Shown here: positions 22,401 through 33,151 of the stretch, in pieces | Layout of the letters: each line of letters opens with the position of its first letter | Position numbering within the stretch: position 1 is the stretch's first letter | Made by a program: the position numbers and the translations under genes | Notes under the pieces: generated by a model | The model's input: the letters and a program-made list of their open reading frames with translations, nothing else | Told to the model about the DNA's origin: nothing | Database searches by the model: none | Origin: Bipolaris cookei | Lineage: Eukaryota; Ascomycota; Dothideomycetes; Pleosporales; Pleosporaceae | Length of the DNA stretch: 64,000 nt | Direction: 5' to 3' | NCBI GenBank assembly: GCA_002286855.1 | Contig: NRSV01000028.1 | Span: 1-64,000 of the forward strand

Positions 22401-22989
22401 GGCGACTGCGGAGCAAAGCGTCGTCGAGAGGAGTGAGTGGGTTTATCGTGAAAGAATTCGTTACGCCATGGGTGGTGAAGGGGAACCAAGTGTCGGGGAA
22501 TCAAGCGTCGGAGTTACAAGACTATAGGGAGCGCAGTGCCGATTACATGTACAAGACGTCCAAAGTCGCGGGGCCTGGCAACGGTAGCGAGTGGGAAGCG
22601 TGTACCGAGGATCTGGGCGGAGGATTGTCCCGAGAAACGGGCGTGGTGTTAGAAACAAGCGTGGCAATGGGTCCGTAACTAGCGGAGAATTGTCTGGCTA
22701 GCGTTCGTGATCCCATCGACACGCGTCCAAAAGCGGTTCGGTTGATGGCTGGTGCAAAGTGACAGGGGGCCGGGAGATAGGCGACTGCTTGGCTATGCAC
22801 CACATGCACCACCACCACGCCTCGTCAGCCAAGCTCCACTGATAGAGCCTCCAACGTCTGTGTGGCTTAGTTTTTCTTGCTGCAGAGGCATCAATTGTAC
22901 TTAAAAAGAAGAGAACAACAACAACAATAACAGAAAAACTCCCTTTCTGGTCTACTTCGAATGCATCGAGCGAGTCCAGCAGTCATACC
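22401..22989. other. Divergent promoter region
   Basis: This lies between the transporter (-) and the secreted hydrolase (+). It has a small ACA/ACAACAA-rich stretch at about 22910-22935. No gene is supported. Confidence 0.7.
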
Positions 22990-25800
22990 ATGTTCGTGAG
23001 GTTGAATCAGCTGTCGTCATCGGTTTTACTATCGTCGTTCCTACTCCTGTTCCAGCGGCCGATAGCTACTCGAGCACAAGACGTCTCCGTGTTGTCCTTC
23101 GGCGAAACATGGCACGTTCTTGGGCCTTTTCAGATTGGGACCAGAGGCACGTCATGAATAAGCACGCCAGCCTGAAAACAACTCTCACCTACTAATGCTT
23201 GCCTAGAGGCTTCATGGGGTGCAGATCCACTAGAATATGCCGGCGGCTTCAGAAACCTCACTTATGATCCAGACCCAATATTTCCTAGTGCCCTGCCAGC
23301 GAATGGGATTGCGTCGTGGAACATCACCAAGGCTAAGCAGACCCTAAGCACTGCTGGCTCAGCTAATGTATCTTTAAGCGTTGGCTACTCAAACGTCGAC
23401 TGGGACTTCTTGAAAGTTGTTTATGGATGGGCTGCCGTTCAGTATCAGTCTTGGGTGCGCGGCGAGATTGTTGTGAGTGGGAATGATACTCAGACTGTCA
23501 TCTTACACACGGACTCTATCTTAGAGTACTGGATCGATGACAAGCATTACTTCGGGGGCGACTACTACAGTTTCCGGCATGCACCTCCTGTGTTGCATCT
23601 TACGCCTGGCTCACACAGAATTGACATCCGTCTGGTCCGCGACGTAAGAGCCTTTGGAGGTATTCTAGAGCCAACCATTGATGTTGTGGTCGACATACGA
23701 CAAGTGACTGCATCACTAGAACTTGCGAAGCCTGGCATACTGATGTCTGATATCATAAATGGAAGGCCCGCCTCTACTATCGGGTCGGTATACCTGAGGA
23801 ATAGCAGGCAGGAGGATATTGAGATCTTGGGCATCCAACAGTCCATTGCCAGCTCTCAAATACCATTTGCGGAGCGAGATATGACTGGTCAGGCTCCTTT
23901 CAAAGCAGACTTAGATGTCGCTGATCAGGGGGACCACATGTCCTCAGGTGATCACCGTACCTTCCCCATAACCATAGTTGCTGGTCAAACGAAGCCTGTG
24001 TCATTCGATATCCTTCCAGCGGCCATTAATACATCTACCGCGGACTATGAGATAAAATACAGGACAATTGGCAGCACCTACTCTTCGACAATCCGTGCTT
24101 TACAGCCCCTTAACCACGTAGACCTTTATGCGCCTCATAAGATTACATTTCTCCATCCAGGTGGCATGGTATCCTACGCTATCCTTCGGCCTCCTGCCAA
24201 AAACGCAACGTGCCCATCTAATCGCTTGAAACTACCGGTTCTTCTGCAGCTTCATGGAGCGGGAGTTGAAGCTGACAACCCCATGGTATATCATGCACTG
24301 GACCCTGTGTCCGACCTTTGTGCGTGGGTGTTATTCCCAACAGGCGTTACTACATGGTCCGGTGATGACTGGCACAACTGGGGCTTTGCCGATGTGGAAG
24401 CAGCAATTTCAGCCATTCCAGTCTGGATTGAAAATAATGATTGGAGCGGCCCTGGCGTTGATGTAGACCGTTGGATAGTTTCAGGCCACTCCAATGGCGG
24501 CCAAGGGACTTGGTTCGCCTTGACACATCGTCCAGACAAGGTGCTAGCTGCGGCCCCGGTTTCTGGCTACAGTAGCATTCAGAAGTATGTTTCATACGAA
24601 CTTTGGCAGGGCGCAGACCCCAGACGCAAAGAGATGATAAGCGCATCCCTAAACAGTTATCGTCATGAATTGCTGATGCCGAACGTGCGAGGCATTCCTA
24701 TTCAACAGCAGCATGGCGGGATTGATGACAACGTACCAGCATATAATTCGCGTCTATTAACACAACAGATCCATCAAGAGAACGCCAACTCGAGTTACAA
24801 TGAAGTTGTTGGCCTCAACCATTGGTGGGATGGTGTCATGACTACACCGCAATTAGTTAGCTTCTATTACAGTCAGACAAATAGCGAGGATGCCATGCCA
24901 CGGAAACTGAAGCAGTTCAGCTTCCTTGTCGGCGATCCAGGAAACATGGGTAGCAAAGGCGGGATTAGAGTGAACCATTTAGAGGACCCAGGACGATATG
25001 GAAGAGTCAGTGTTCGAGGGAACATTATCAAGACTTCGAATGTGCAAGATCTTGAATTTGATATCGCTATCTGGAAGGATTCGGTAACCATTGATCAGAA
25101 AGGGTTGGAACTCTCAGGAACGCCAAGTCCAGGAGAGGCAGTAGTCAGTGTGTTCAAGTCGGCCGACGGTTGGATGCTTGGCCCGGTTGGGAAAGAAGCT
25201 GGGCATTTCCAACGAAACGGCCGTCAGCTGGGATCCATGACTGCCATTTTGCGTACACAAGGCTCTTTTATCATCCGCCATTCAGGGTCTATGGCCACAT
25301 CACATGTTGCTTTGCAGGTTTCTCGCAATCTCCACCAATACTTCAAAGCAGACACCCAAATCCTTCCTTCAACATCATATCCTATCCCTCGAGACTCTTC
25401 TGGGAATGTCATTACTCTAGGTATCGCCAATAGCCTCCCGCCATTCCAGTCAAGCTTCCCTATACATGTCGGTGAAACCGGAGTCACTGTTCACGATTAT
25501 CGTGGTCAAGAACACCAGTATGGAGAGGAGGCCAGTGGTGCTGCATTTCTGCGTCCACTTCAAGGTGAACGACTGGAATTGGTTCTCTGGGGTTCTGACG
25601 AGGCAGGTCTGCAGCAGGCGGCACGGATTTTGCCCCTTCTGACAGGTGTGGGGCAACCAGACTTTGTAGTCTTCGGTGAAAGTGCAAGATGGAAAGGTAT
25701 TGAAGGTGTGCTGGCTATGGGCTTCTTTGATTCCAACTGGGAGATCACCTCGGCCAGTGTCATTGACAGTGACATTGACACATATCAAGCTGATGATTAG
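22990..25800 (+). CDS. Large secreted alpha/beta hydrolase (S9-like)
   Basis: Two exons (22990-23146 and 23207-25800) encode 916 residues. The N-terminus (about residues 1-30, with LLSSFLLLF) is a signal peptide. After a beta-rich region of about 350 residues comes an alpha/beta-hydrolase domain with LLQLHGAG (oxyanion region), the nucleophile elbow GHSNGG (Ser481) and candidate acid and histidine residues in HGGIDDNVP and LNHWWDG. Several N-glycosylation sites (NVS, NTS, NAT) support secretion. The only intron that keeps frame is 60 bp and begins GC rather than GT (AGAG|GCACGT, ending GCCTAG after a CTACTAAT branch site). It gives the joined segment FQIGTREASWGADPL. The protein resembles secreted prolyl-oligopeptidase-like esterases of fungi. 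The substrate is unknown. Confidence 0.85.
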
Positions 25801-26377
25801 GCATATTTTTGATACTATGGACTGTGTGTGTATGTAAGTACGAGACAGCATGTAGGTAAGAAACCACATACCTATTGTTGTTGTCTTCACTGCAGGTAAT
25901 CTCTTGGGCACTTGGACGGCATGACCATTATAGGTTCTAGCCTTGGCCTGGAGTGAAAGTGAAGGCGGAAACTACCGCCATGACGCGCCTCCCTTGAAAC
26001 TGCACTCACTGCGACTGATTGAAAGGCTCGTCTCCCCACCACCCCACCTTCTTCTTTTTGCTGCGACTTCCCCATCCCCTTCCTTCCTTTTGTGCTGCCG
26101 TAGCCCTCTCATTGCTTCGGCACCTTCTGCCACCTAATCTGTGTACATTTGAGCTGTTCTTCGTCGCTTCTGTATGTACATTGGTCATATACGGCACCAC
26201 CCAAGCCTCGACAGGCATCTGTCCTGCATCTTATCTACACATTTGCCCCATTACCCCAGATTTGCTCCCCACCACCTTTCGCAACCGCAGTGTTGTCGCT
26301 GTACAGCTTGCATACTACGTGATCTTTGCAGATCTATACCATCTAATCCCTTGCACACACATTCAAGTGCCGCTGCC
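25801..26377. other. Promoter region of the Pumilio gene
   Basis: This holds the 3' flank of the hydrolase gene and a CT-rich leader (about 26020-26370) before the Pumilio ATG. No gene is supported. Confidence 0.65.
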
Positions 26378-28889
26378 ATGAGCTTCAATGTCGCATCCGA
26401 CGGATCGCCTACACCTCGCAAGGGTCCCACCCGGTTCCCAGTACCAGGGGACCTCAGAATCGATACTTCAACCGAAGCTTTGGGTCAGGCGGTAGGCAGC
26501 ATGAGTCTAGGCGGCTATCCATATGCTTTCCAACGCGTGTTTGGCTCAGCGTTGACTTCCAATACACAGGGCTTCAAGCGATCACTTGGACCTTCTGCCC
26601 TAGGCAATCGACCCCTTCTGGAACCGCACAATTCACTCGATAGTTACAAGGTTCGTGATACTCATACCTGCCCCTTGGTGCATCAAATTTGCCTTCTATA
26701 CTAACCAATCTAATGTATACAGAAGTCCAGCACGGAAGCCGATGAGGATCGAGCCATAGTGGACTCAATGTTGCAGCGCTTCAACAGGCACTCTCCTCTC
26801 CATGATCCGTACAGTTCTTCTAGCGGCTCTGTTTCCCTTACTCCAGCCACGGAAGACTTCACGTCCACGTCACCCACGGAGATGGAAAACTCGGTTGTCC
26901 TTGTCGAAGCTGTCGAACTGCAGAAGCTGAAGCTTGAGCTACAGGAAGCTCGCAATGAAGTCAATCGCGTGAACCAGGAGATACACAGCCAAAATGTAGC
27001 CCGATCGACTATGGAGCATCTCAGCCAATCATCCGAGCCTGATTATGGTTACTCAGACGACATCACCGAGCAGACTCTTGCAACCCTACAGAGCAAGTTC
27101 AACGCCTCGACCCAAGGCACCTACGGCTGGGGCAATGGGTCTGCTCGTCCAGCTCACGTGGGTAGTAATGGATTCAGAGCTCCCTATTCAACCCAGGCAC
27201 AAGTACAAACCCGATCACAGCCTTCACAGTCAAGCTATCGCCGCACCGGCTACTTGAACGAGCCCACTCACTTTCCGCTTGACCAAAGCTTCCGCAGCAC
27301 CAGCAGGGCAAGTAACATCAGCAACGTAATGAATAGTGGTATGTCCAACAGTATGTATACTGGCTCTAGCAATGGCATGGGTGTGAGCAGCAGCTTGAGC
27401 AACCCGCCTAGTCGCCCAAGCTCTGCATTTGATCCTGGATACAGCCAATACGCTCTGCCGCCAATGTATCCTATTGGTCATCCCACTCCAATTGGCACCA
27501 TTTCCAGCAACTTATCTGCGGACGCGAACGAATTCAACTTCGCCAACAGTATGGGATCTTCCCCGTGGAATATGCAGGTTAGTCGTTGACTGTTTTTATA
27601 CCCGGATTCTGAACTGACAATTACTCAGGCCCAACCCGAGACTGGCACTACCCAGTACGTTCCCCCTGTCGAGCCTATGAACTACCGTCGTCTGTTGGAC
27701 CGCAACATGAGCTGTAACTGGAAGTACATTGTCGACAAGATCATCTGCAACAACGATCAGCAAGCTTCCATCTTTCTTCAACAGAAGCTCAAGGTGGGCA
27801 CTCCCGAACAGAAGTACGAAATCGTCGAAGCGATCATTTCTCAAGCGTATGCTTTGATGGTCAACCGGTTCGGTAATTTCCTCGTTCAGCGCTGCTTCGA
27901 ACATGGTACACATGATCAGGTAATTGCCATTGCTCAAGCTATCCGCGGCAACACTCTTGCGCTGAGCATGGATGCTTTCGGTTGCCATGTTATCCAGAAA
28001 GCTTTCGACTGCGTCCCCGAGGAGTACAAGGCAACCATGGTCCATGAGCTTCTCCGCCGCATTCCCGAGACCGTAATCCACCGTTATGCTTGTCATGTCT
28101 GGCAGAAGCTATTCGAGCTTCGCTGGAGCGACTCTCCACCCCAGATCATGCGCTATGTCAACGAGGCCCTTCGCGGTATGTGGCATGAGGTCGCATTGGG
28201 TGAGACTGGAAGTCTTGTTGTGCAGAACATCTTCGAGAACTGTCTAGAGGAAGACAAGGTATCTGCTCACAACGCATGTGATATGTTAGTCATGCTGACC
28301 GTTATAGCGCCCCTGCATCAACGAGGTATTGGCCAGCATCGATGTGATTGCACATGGACAGTTTGGAAACTGGTGCATTCAGCACATCTGCGAGCATGGT
28401 GCGCCTGCTGATCGTAGTCGAGCAATCGAGCACATTCTTCGCTTTAGCACCGAGTACAGCATGGATCAATATGCTTCGAAGGTCATTGAGAAATGCCTCA
28501 AGATTGGTGGCAGCGAGTTTCTGGACCGTTATCTCGACCGTGTTTGCGAGGCTCGCCCTGACCGTCCACGTATGCCTTTGATTGACAGTACGTGACGACC
28601 TCTATGCTTGGTCAATGCGAGAGAAGCTGATTTCGAGACAGTTGCGGGTGATCAGTTCGGCAACTATCTTATCCAGTACATCTTGACCAACAGTAGCTCT
28701 CAGCATCGCGAGCTTGTCGGTGGCCACATTCGGAAGCATATGGTTTCACTTCGCGGGTCAAAGTACGGCTCCCGTGTCGCGATGCTCTGCTGCAACCCCG
28801 CCCTTACTACGCGCCCTGGGCCCCCAGCTGGTATGCTCCCACGCTACGGCAACCCGACGCCGCGACCCACTTTTGGCTCTTTTCGGTAG
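26378..28889 (+). CDS. Pumilio-family (PUF) RNA-binding protein
   Basis: Five exons (26378-26650, 26723-27577, 27629-28258, 28308-28587, 28642-28889) encode 761 residues. All joins are in frame, with GT-AG introns of 49-72 bp. The N-terminal half is disordered and rich in S, N, G and M, with a short coiled coil at about residues 165-195 (VELQKLKLELQEARNEVNRV). The Pumilio homology domain spans about residues 395-730 and shows repeated cores such as NRFGNFLVQRCFEHG, DAFGCHVIQKAFD, GQFGNWCIQHICEHG, DQYASKVIEKCLK and DQFGNYLIQYIL. PUF proteins bind UGUA-containing 3' UTRs and repress or localise mRNAs. I cannot say which of the yeast Puf1-Puf6 classes it belongs to. The C-terminus has a proline/arginine-rich tail. 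Confidence 0.93.
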
Positions 28890-30386
28890 ATGCCAAGTCT
28901 GGGGCTCTAGATATCGCCGTTCACATACGTACTGTTGGGTATCATCAACTTGCGCACCCCTTGCTTTCAATCTCGAAGAAGGTCTCGTGGATATGCCCAA
29001 AAGCTAAGATCAATGTCGAAAAAATTGTCAGATCGATTGGCTTAAGATGAGCACACTGAGCATGAATTGCTTTTTTCCTGACGCAATATCACTTGGTGGA
29101 TATAGTTTATTGACCTACATGACCTTTCTTGTTTATCCTGACAATTTCACTAGTCGTGACGGCTTTAGTCAGATCAGCGAGGGAAGTCTGGGGTGATATG
29201 ATGAACAGCGAACTAGATTGTGCGTACATAGTTATACTTCTTTATAAGCAGACTGATTAAGTGGGAATACGGTAGTGGTAATGTTTATTAAGAATACATA
29301 TGTTTTCCATTGAGTTGTCCAACGAATTCGGTCTCTGTACTATTTGGTGTTTGGAATACTGAAAATCCTTGGTACTTTTACAATGAAATTAGTTGGAAAC
29401 GAAGGGTTTGGTTACAAAGTTAGGAAATGCAGTATGCTCGCTAAGCCGTCGGGTTGAAGGATGAATGTCGCAGTAGCTCGGGAGAAGTATGGAGAATTTA
29501 CGGGCTTCGGTAATCTTCGGACGCGTTCGGGCAAGTGTTCCTTGGTTTGACAACAAGATGTTTTGGATACCAATGAAAAAGGTCATGGAAGGGAGACAAT
29601 AGTAGGATATGGTGAACATATAGATGGTCTAGAAAGTAATTAGAACAGTTAAGCCGCATGGCCGACTATGGCCAGAGGGCGAGCAGCGGCGTGCCGGCAA
29701 GTATGGAGATGCCGCTTCGGCGCAAAATCTGAGCCGCACGCGACATGCGACATGCGACGCGTTGCCGACATGGGACAGACCGGAACCATGGCTTACACTT
29801 GCTGCAAGTGCTTACTTCGCAGCTGTTCTTACGTCGATTTTGCAGGGTGCCGAATGCGTCCGTTAATACATTCTAATGTCTATGAGAAACGTTGTCAATG
29901 AAGCCGGACAACTGATGCAATTACTATTTGCGGCCAGAGAGAGACGCAGCAAAAGGCATGTTTTCGACAGTTTCTCGAGCCAAAGGTCGCAGCTTGTCTC
30001 ATTTGCGCAAGACAGTGTATGCATGCATTTGAGGTATCACGCATCAATGACCTGACCTTAGTGCGGCGTCTGTAATCGGGCCAGAAGATTTTGAAGGGTT
30101 TGGGCTAGGCAGGGTTTGCCGAAAAACCTTTATCTCATCAACAAGGCCTAGCGGTGCCGGAAGCTCGGCGACGTCACCATGCTGTATGTGCCCTAGATTT
30201 GATCGCCGCATCATGTTTTAATAAGTCGCTGTAGACGCCGTTTTATTTTCAATATCACCTCACAGTCATCAATTCTTCAACAGGCCAACAACCCTTCATA
30301 ACCCCTCCCACCTGCCTTACATCCAGTAATCCACACGCCAACAACCTTATTCTTTATCCAGCCAGACCATATTCAAATAACCTAAG
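28890..30386. other. 1.5-kb intergenic region
   Basis: No gene is supported. Short frames such as 29389-29619 (-) and 29668-29901 (+) have no splice context or family features. The last 150 bp (A/C- and CT-rich) are probably the promoter and leader of the Rcf2 gene. Confidence 0.6.
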
Positions 30387-31277
30387 ATGAAGGTTCTCAC
30401 CAAGGAAGAAGAGCAGGCACATTACAAGTAAGCGCAACCACAACCCCGCGGAAAACTTTGTGCTAACGAACAGCAGTGCTACAGTTAAGGGTGGCACAAT
30501 AGGTGGTATCATCGGCACAGCGGTAGGTGCTGCGGCTGTTATGGGCGCAAGGAGACGCTACCACTCCTTCCGAGCCCTCACTGTGCCATTCCAGGCTTTC
30601 CTTGTGGCTTCAACGGGAACCTTTATCGGTATGTCCAAATTCAATTCAATAATATTCTTCTACTACAAGATTTTAGAGTCTGACCATACAATTCAGCCGT
30701 CATCGCCGCCGATCGAGCTTCCGCACAATACGACATTGAACACACTCCCGAAAAAAAGCGTCAGATCCAACGTGAACAGGAACGAGAAGCCCTCCTCGAA
30801 GCCAACAGAACGCCTTTCCAACGTGCGAAAGACTGGGCGACGGAGAACCGTTATCCGCTCTTGTTCGGCTTCTGGGTTGCTTCCATGGCCGGCTCATGGC
30901 ACATGGTCAACCGCAACCCTTACCTGAGTGGATCCCAAAAGCTTGTGCAGGCGCGTATGTATGCTCAGGGTGGTACACTGGCTGCGCTGCTAGGCAGCTT
31001 TGCAATTGAGGGTGCAGATGCGGCCAAGGGCAAGGGAAGGTGGGAGACCATCAAGATTATCGACCCCAACGACCCCGAGCACAAACACATTATTGAGAAG
31101 AAGATTCATCACGAGAGATATGCTGGTGAGGACCAGTGGAGAGGTACGACACTTGCATTCAACGCATGAAAGATACCAAGCTGACCTAAGGACATAGAAA
31201 TGGTCGAAGCTGAAGAACAGCGCCAAAAGGAGCGCGAGGCCGCCAAAGCAAATGGCCAACGAGGCAAGCAGCAATGA
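30387..31277 (+). CDS. RCF2: Respiratory supercomplex factor 2 (HIG1-domain protein)
   Basis: Four exons (30387-30427, 30477-30628, 30697-31143, 31198-31277) encode 239 residues. The first intron has TGCTAAC near its end, and the CAGCAG acceptor is read at the second CAG. The N-terminus MKVLTKEEEQAHY followed by the glycine-rich hydrophobic GGIIGTAVGAAAVMG is typical of Rcf2. The HIG1 region (about residues 125-185, PLLFGFWVASMAGSWHMVNR and LVQARMYAQGGTLAAL) gives two further membrane segments. A basic, glutamine-rich tail ends the protein. Rcf2 sits in the mitochondrial inner membrane and stabilises or modulates the cytochrome bc1-cytochrome oxidase supercomplex. Confidence 0.93.
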
Positions 31278-31969
31278 GATGCTGCGAATAAGAAAGACAA
31301 GAAGCCCGGAGATGAAGACCAACAAGACCAACAACGGACCTAAAGTCTTCTCGCCTCGGAGCCTATTCCTACCTACTCATCTCGGATACCTTCACCAGCC
31401 CGCTTATCATGTAACTTTGTAGGGTTTCATCTGCCATGTCCAGGGTTTTGATGCAGATTTGCAGGCGTTTTCAAGCATTGCTGTTATTTTCTTTTTTCGA
31501 TGTCTCTATGGCTCGTGTATGACTAGGTGGTATGATCGTAATGGGCTAGGAATGCAGCGGCGCATACCTTTAGAGCTCACTGTACTTCAAAAGGAAGATT
31601 TCCTTGAGTCAGTCTACTACTACATCAACCATGACAGTAGCCAATTAAATGATGAAATGTCCAAGAAGCAAATGGTTTGAACACGACTTTGTCAGTAGTT
31701 TCAGGGTCCACGATGACGTCTACGCGTTTAGATGAAGACACTACTATGCATGAAGCACGTCACTCAAATTCGCAACGGAGTTGATAAATATTGATACAAT
31801 ACGCATGTTCCTCAATGTTCTGGTCCTTATTCTGTACATTTTCCATTTCGGGTACATGTATGCTAATATCGACTTACTTTCATCCTTTCGCGTACTGCTA
31901 ACCCGGTAATCGGTCAATATACAATACTATCGCTATATTTTGTCGGGGATAGAAAGAAAAATAAGAAGC
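31278..31969. other. Intergenic region
   Basis: This holds the 3' flank of the RCF2 gene and the promoter of the next gene. A 73-codon frame at 31459-31680 lacks any supporting feature. Confidence 0.65.
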
Positions 31970-32656
31970 ATGTCAGATTCAGATCTGATCCAACAACTGG
32001 AATCGATATCGGGCAGACTCATGGCACACACTAGCCTTGTCCATGCGCCCAAGAAACCTCAAGATGCGCAACTGACGGCAACTATTGCAGACCTGCATGT
32101 CCATCCCACAATTGAAGCTCTCCTGCATATTCTGAACCACGACTTGCTATCTGCACACTTTCTTGTTCGACATATGCAAGCCCCGCCGGCTGTGGAGGGG
32201 ATGTTGCTCCATGGCATCTTGCACCGAGCTGAAGGAGACTTCAACAATGCACGAGCATGGATAAGCGACGTCTCAGACGCGTGTGAAGGTTACCGGCCTA
32301 AATACAAGGAAGAACTCCAAAAACTAGATCCCGAGGTTGCCAAACAAATCGGCAGCAACTCGCAGATATCTGATTCACTTGTCACGTTTGTCTACGGTAA
32401 CGAAGGCGCTGGAGATCTCATTGACATTGTTGAGACTTTTCGAAAACAAAAACGTGGCCATATAGGAGAACATGAGGAGACGCAGATTGAGCATAAAATC
32501 AGAGCAGAGGCGGAAAAAGTGCTGGATTGGTGCAGGAGCAAATTTGGCAGTGGGGTATGGCAGGATGCGACGAAGGCTTGGGTCAAGAATAGCGAGGAGA
32601 TTAACAAGATCAGCGGAAGTATGGTGAGTGGCGGGAAGGGTTATAGGGACTTTTGA
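31970..32656 (+). CDS. Conserved-type fungal protein of unknown function
   Basis: This single exon encodes 228 residues. The first in-frame ATG (31970) gives MSDSDLIQQLESISGRLMAH. Composition is soluble and helix-rich, with no signal peptide or membrane segment. The stretch EGMLLHGILHRAEGDFNNAR at about residues 74-93 looks like a TPR-type helical hairpin. The C-terminal third (from about residue 145) is charged (KQKRGHIGEHEETQIEHKIR). I do not recognise a named family. Good codon structure over 229 codons and independent promoter space on both sides support a real gene. An N-terminal extension through 31940 would require a non-ATG start. Confidence 0.7.
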   Translation: MSDSDLIQQLESISGRLMAHTSLVHAPKKPQDAQLTATIADLHVHPTIEALLHILNHDLLSAHFLVRHMQAPPAVEGMLLHGILHRAEGDFNNARAWISDVSDACEGYRPKYKEELQKLDPEVAKQIGSNSQISDSLVTFVYGNEGAGDLIDIVETFRKQKRGHIGEHEETQIEHKIRAEAEKVLDWCRSKFGSGVWQDATKAWVKNSEEINKISGSMVSGGKGYRDF

Positions 32657-33151
32657 TTTTCAAGGGTGCATGATTGTCTCGATGCAGAGTAAGTAGCACT
32701 ACTGTCCATACCAGACGTTGAGCACGTGATACGATCGTAATACCGAGCATAGCCAGTGTCTCGCCGGTGCCAAGACCAACAGGCTGATCATGCCCTCATC
32801 CTGGCGACGTGACCTTCCCTCCTTGACTGTTGCGGACTCCCTCTGGCTCCAATGGGCCACGGGACAACAGGCCGTACGTCCATATGTAAGAGTATCTGGT
32901 TGCCCACATGTCCCGGAGGCGTGCAGACGGGCGTGAGGACATGATGCAGCAGCCCGTCATTTGTACAGCAACAACCACCGCGGCGAGCTAAGCGAGGGTC
33001 GAGCCAGGGTGCAGCAGCGAATGGCGTTGGGGCAGCCCCCAGTAGGCGGTCGGCCTGTGACATCAACAGCCAGCTTTCACTTCTTACAACCCGCCATTAT
33101 TCTTCCCGTACGCACGTGCAGCCCGCGGCTGGACAGGAAAAACAGGTACCC
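32657..33151. other. Intergenic region upstream of SEY1
   Basis: This 500-bp region holds the promoter and leader of the next gene. Short frames on both strands are not supported. Confidence 0.65.
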
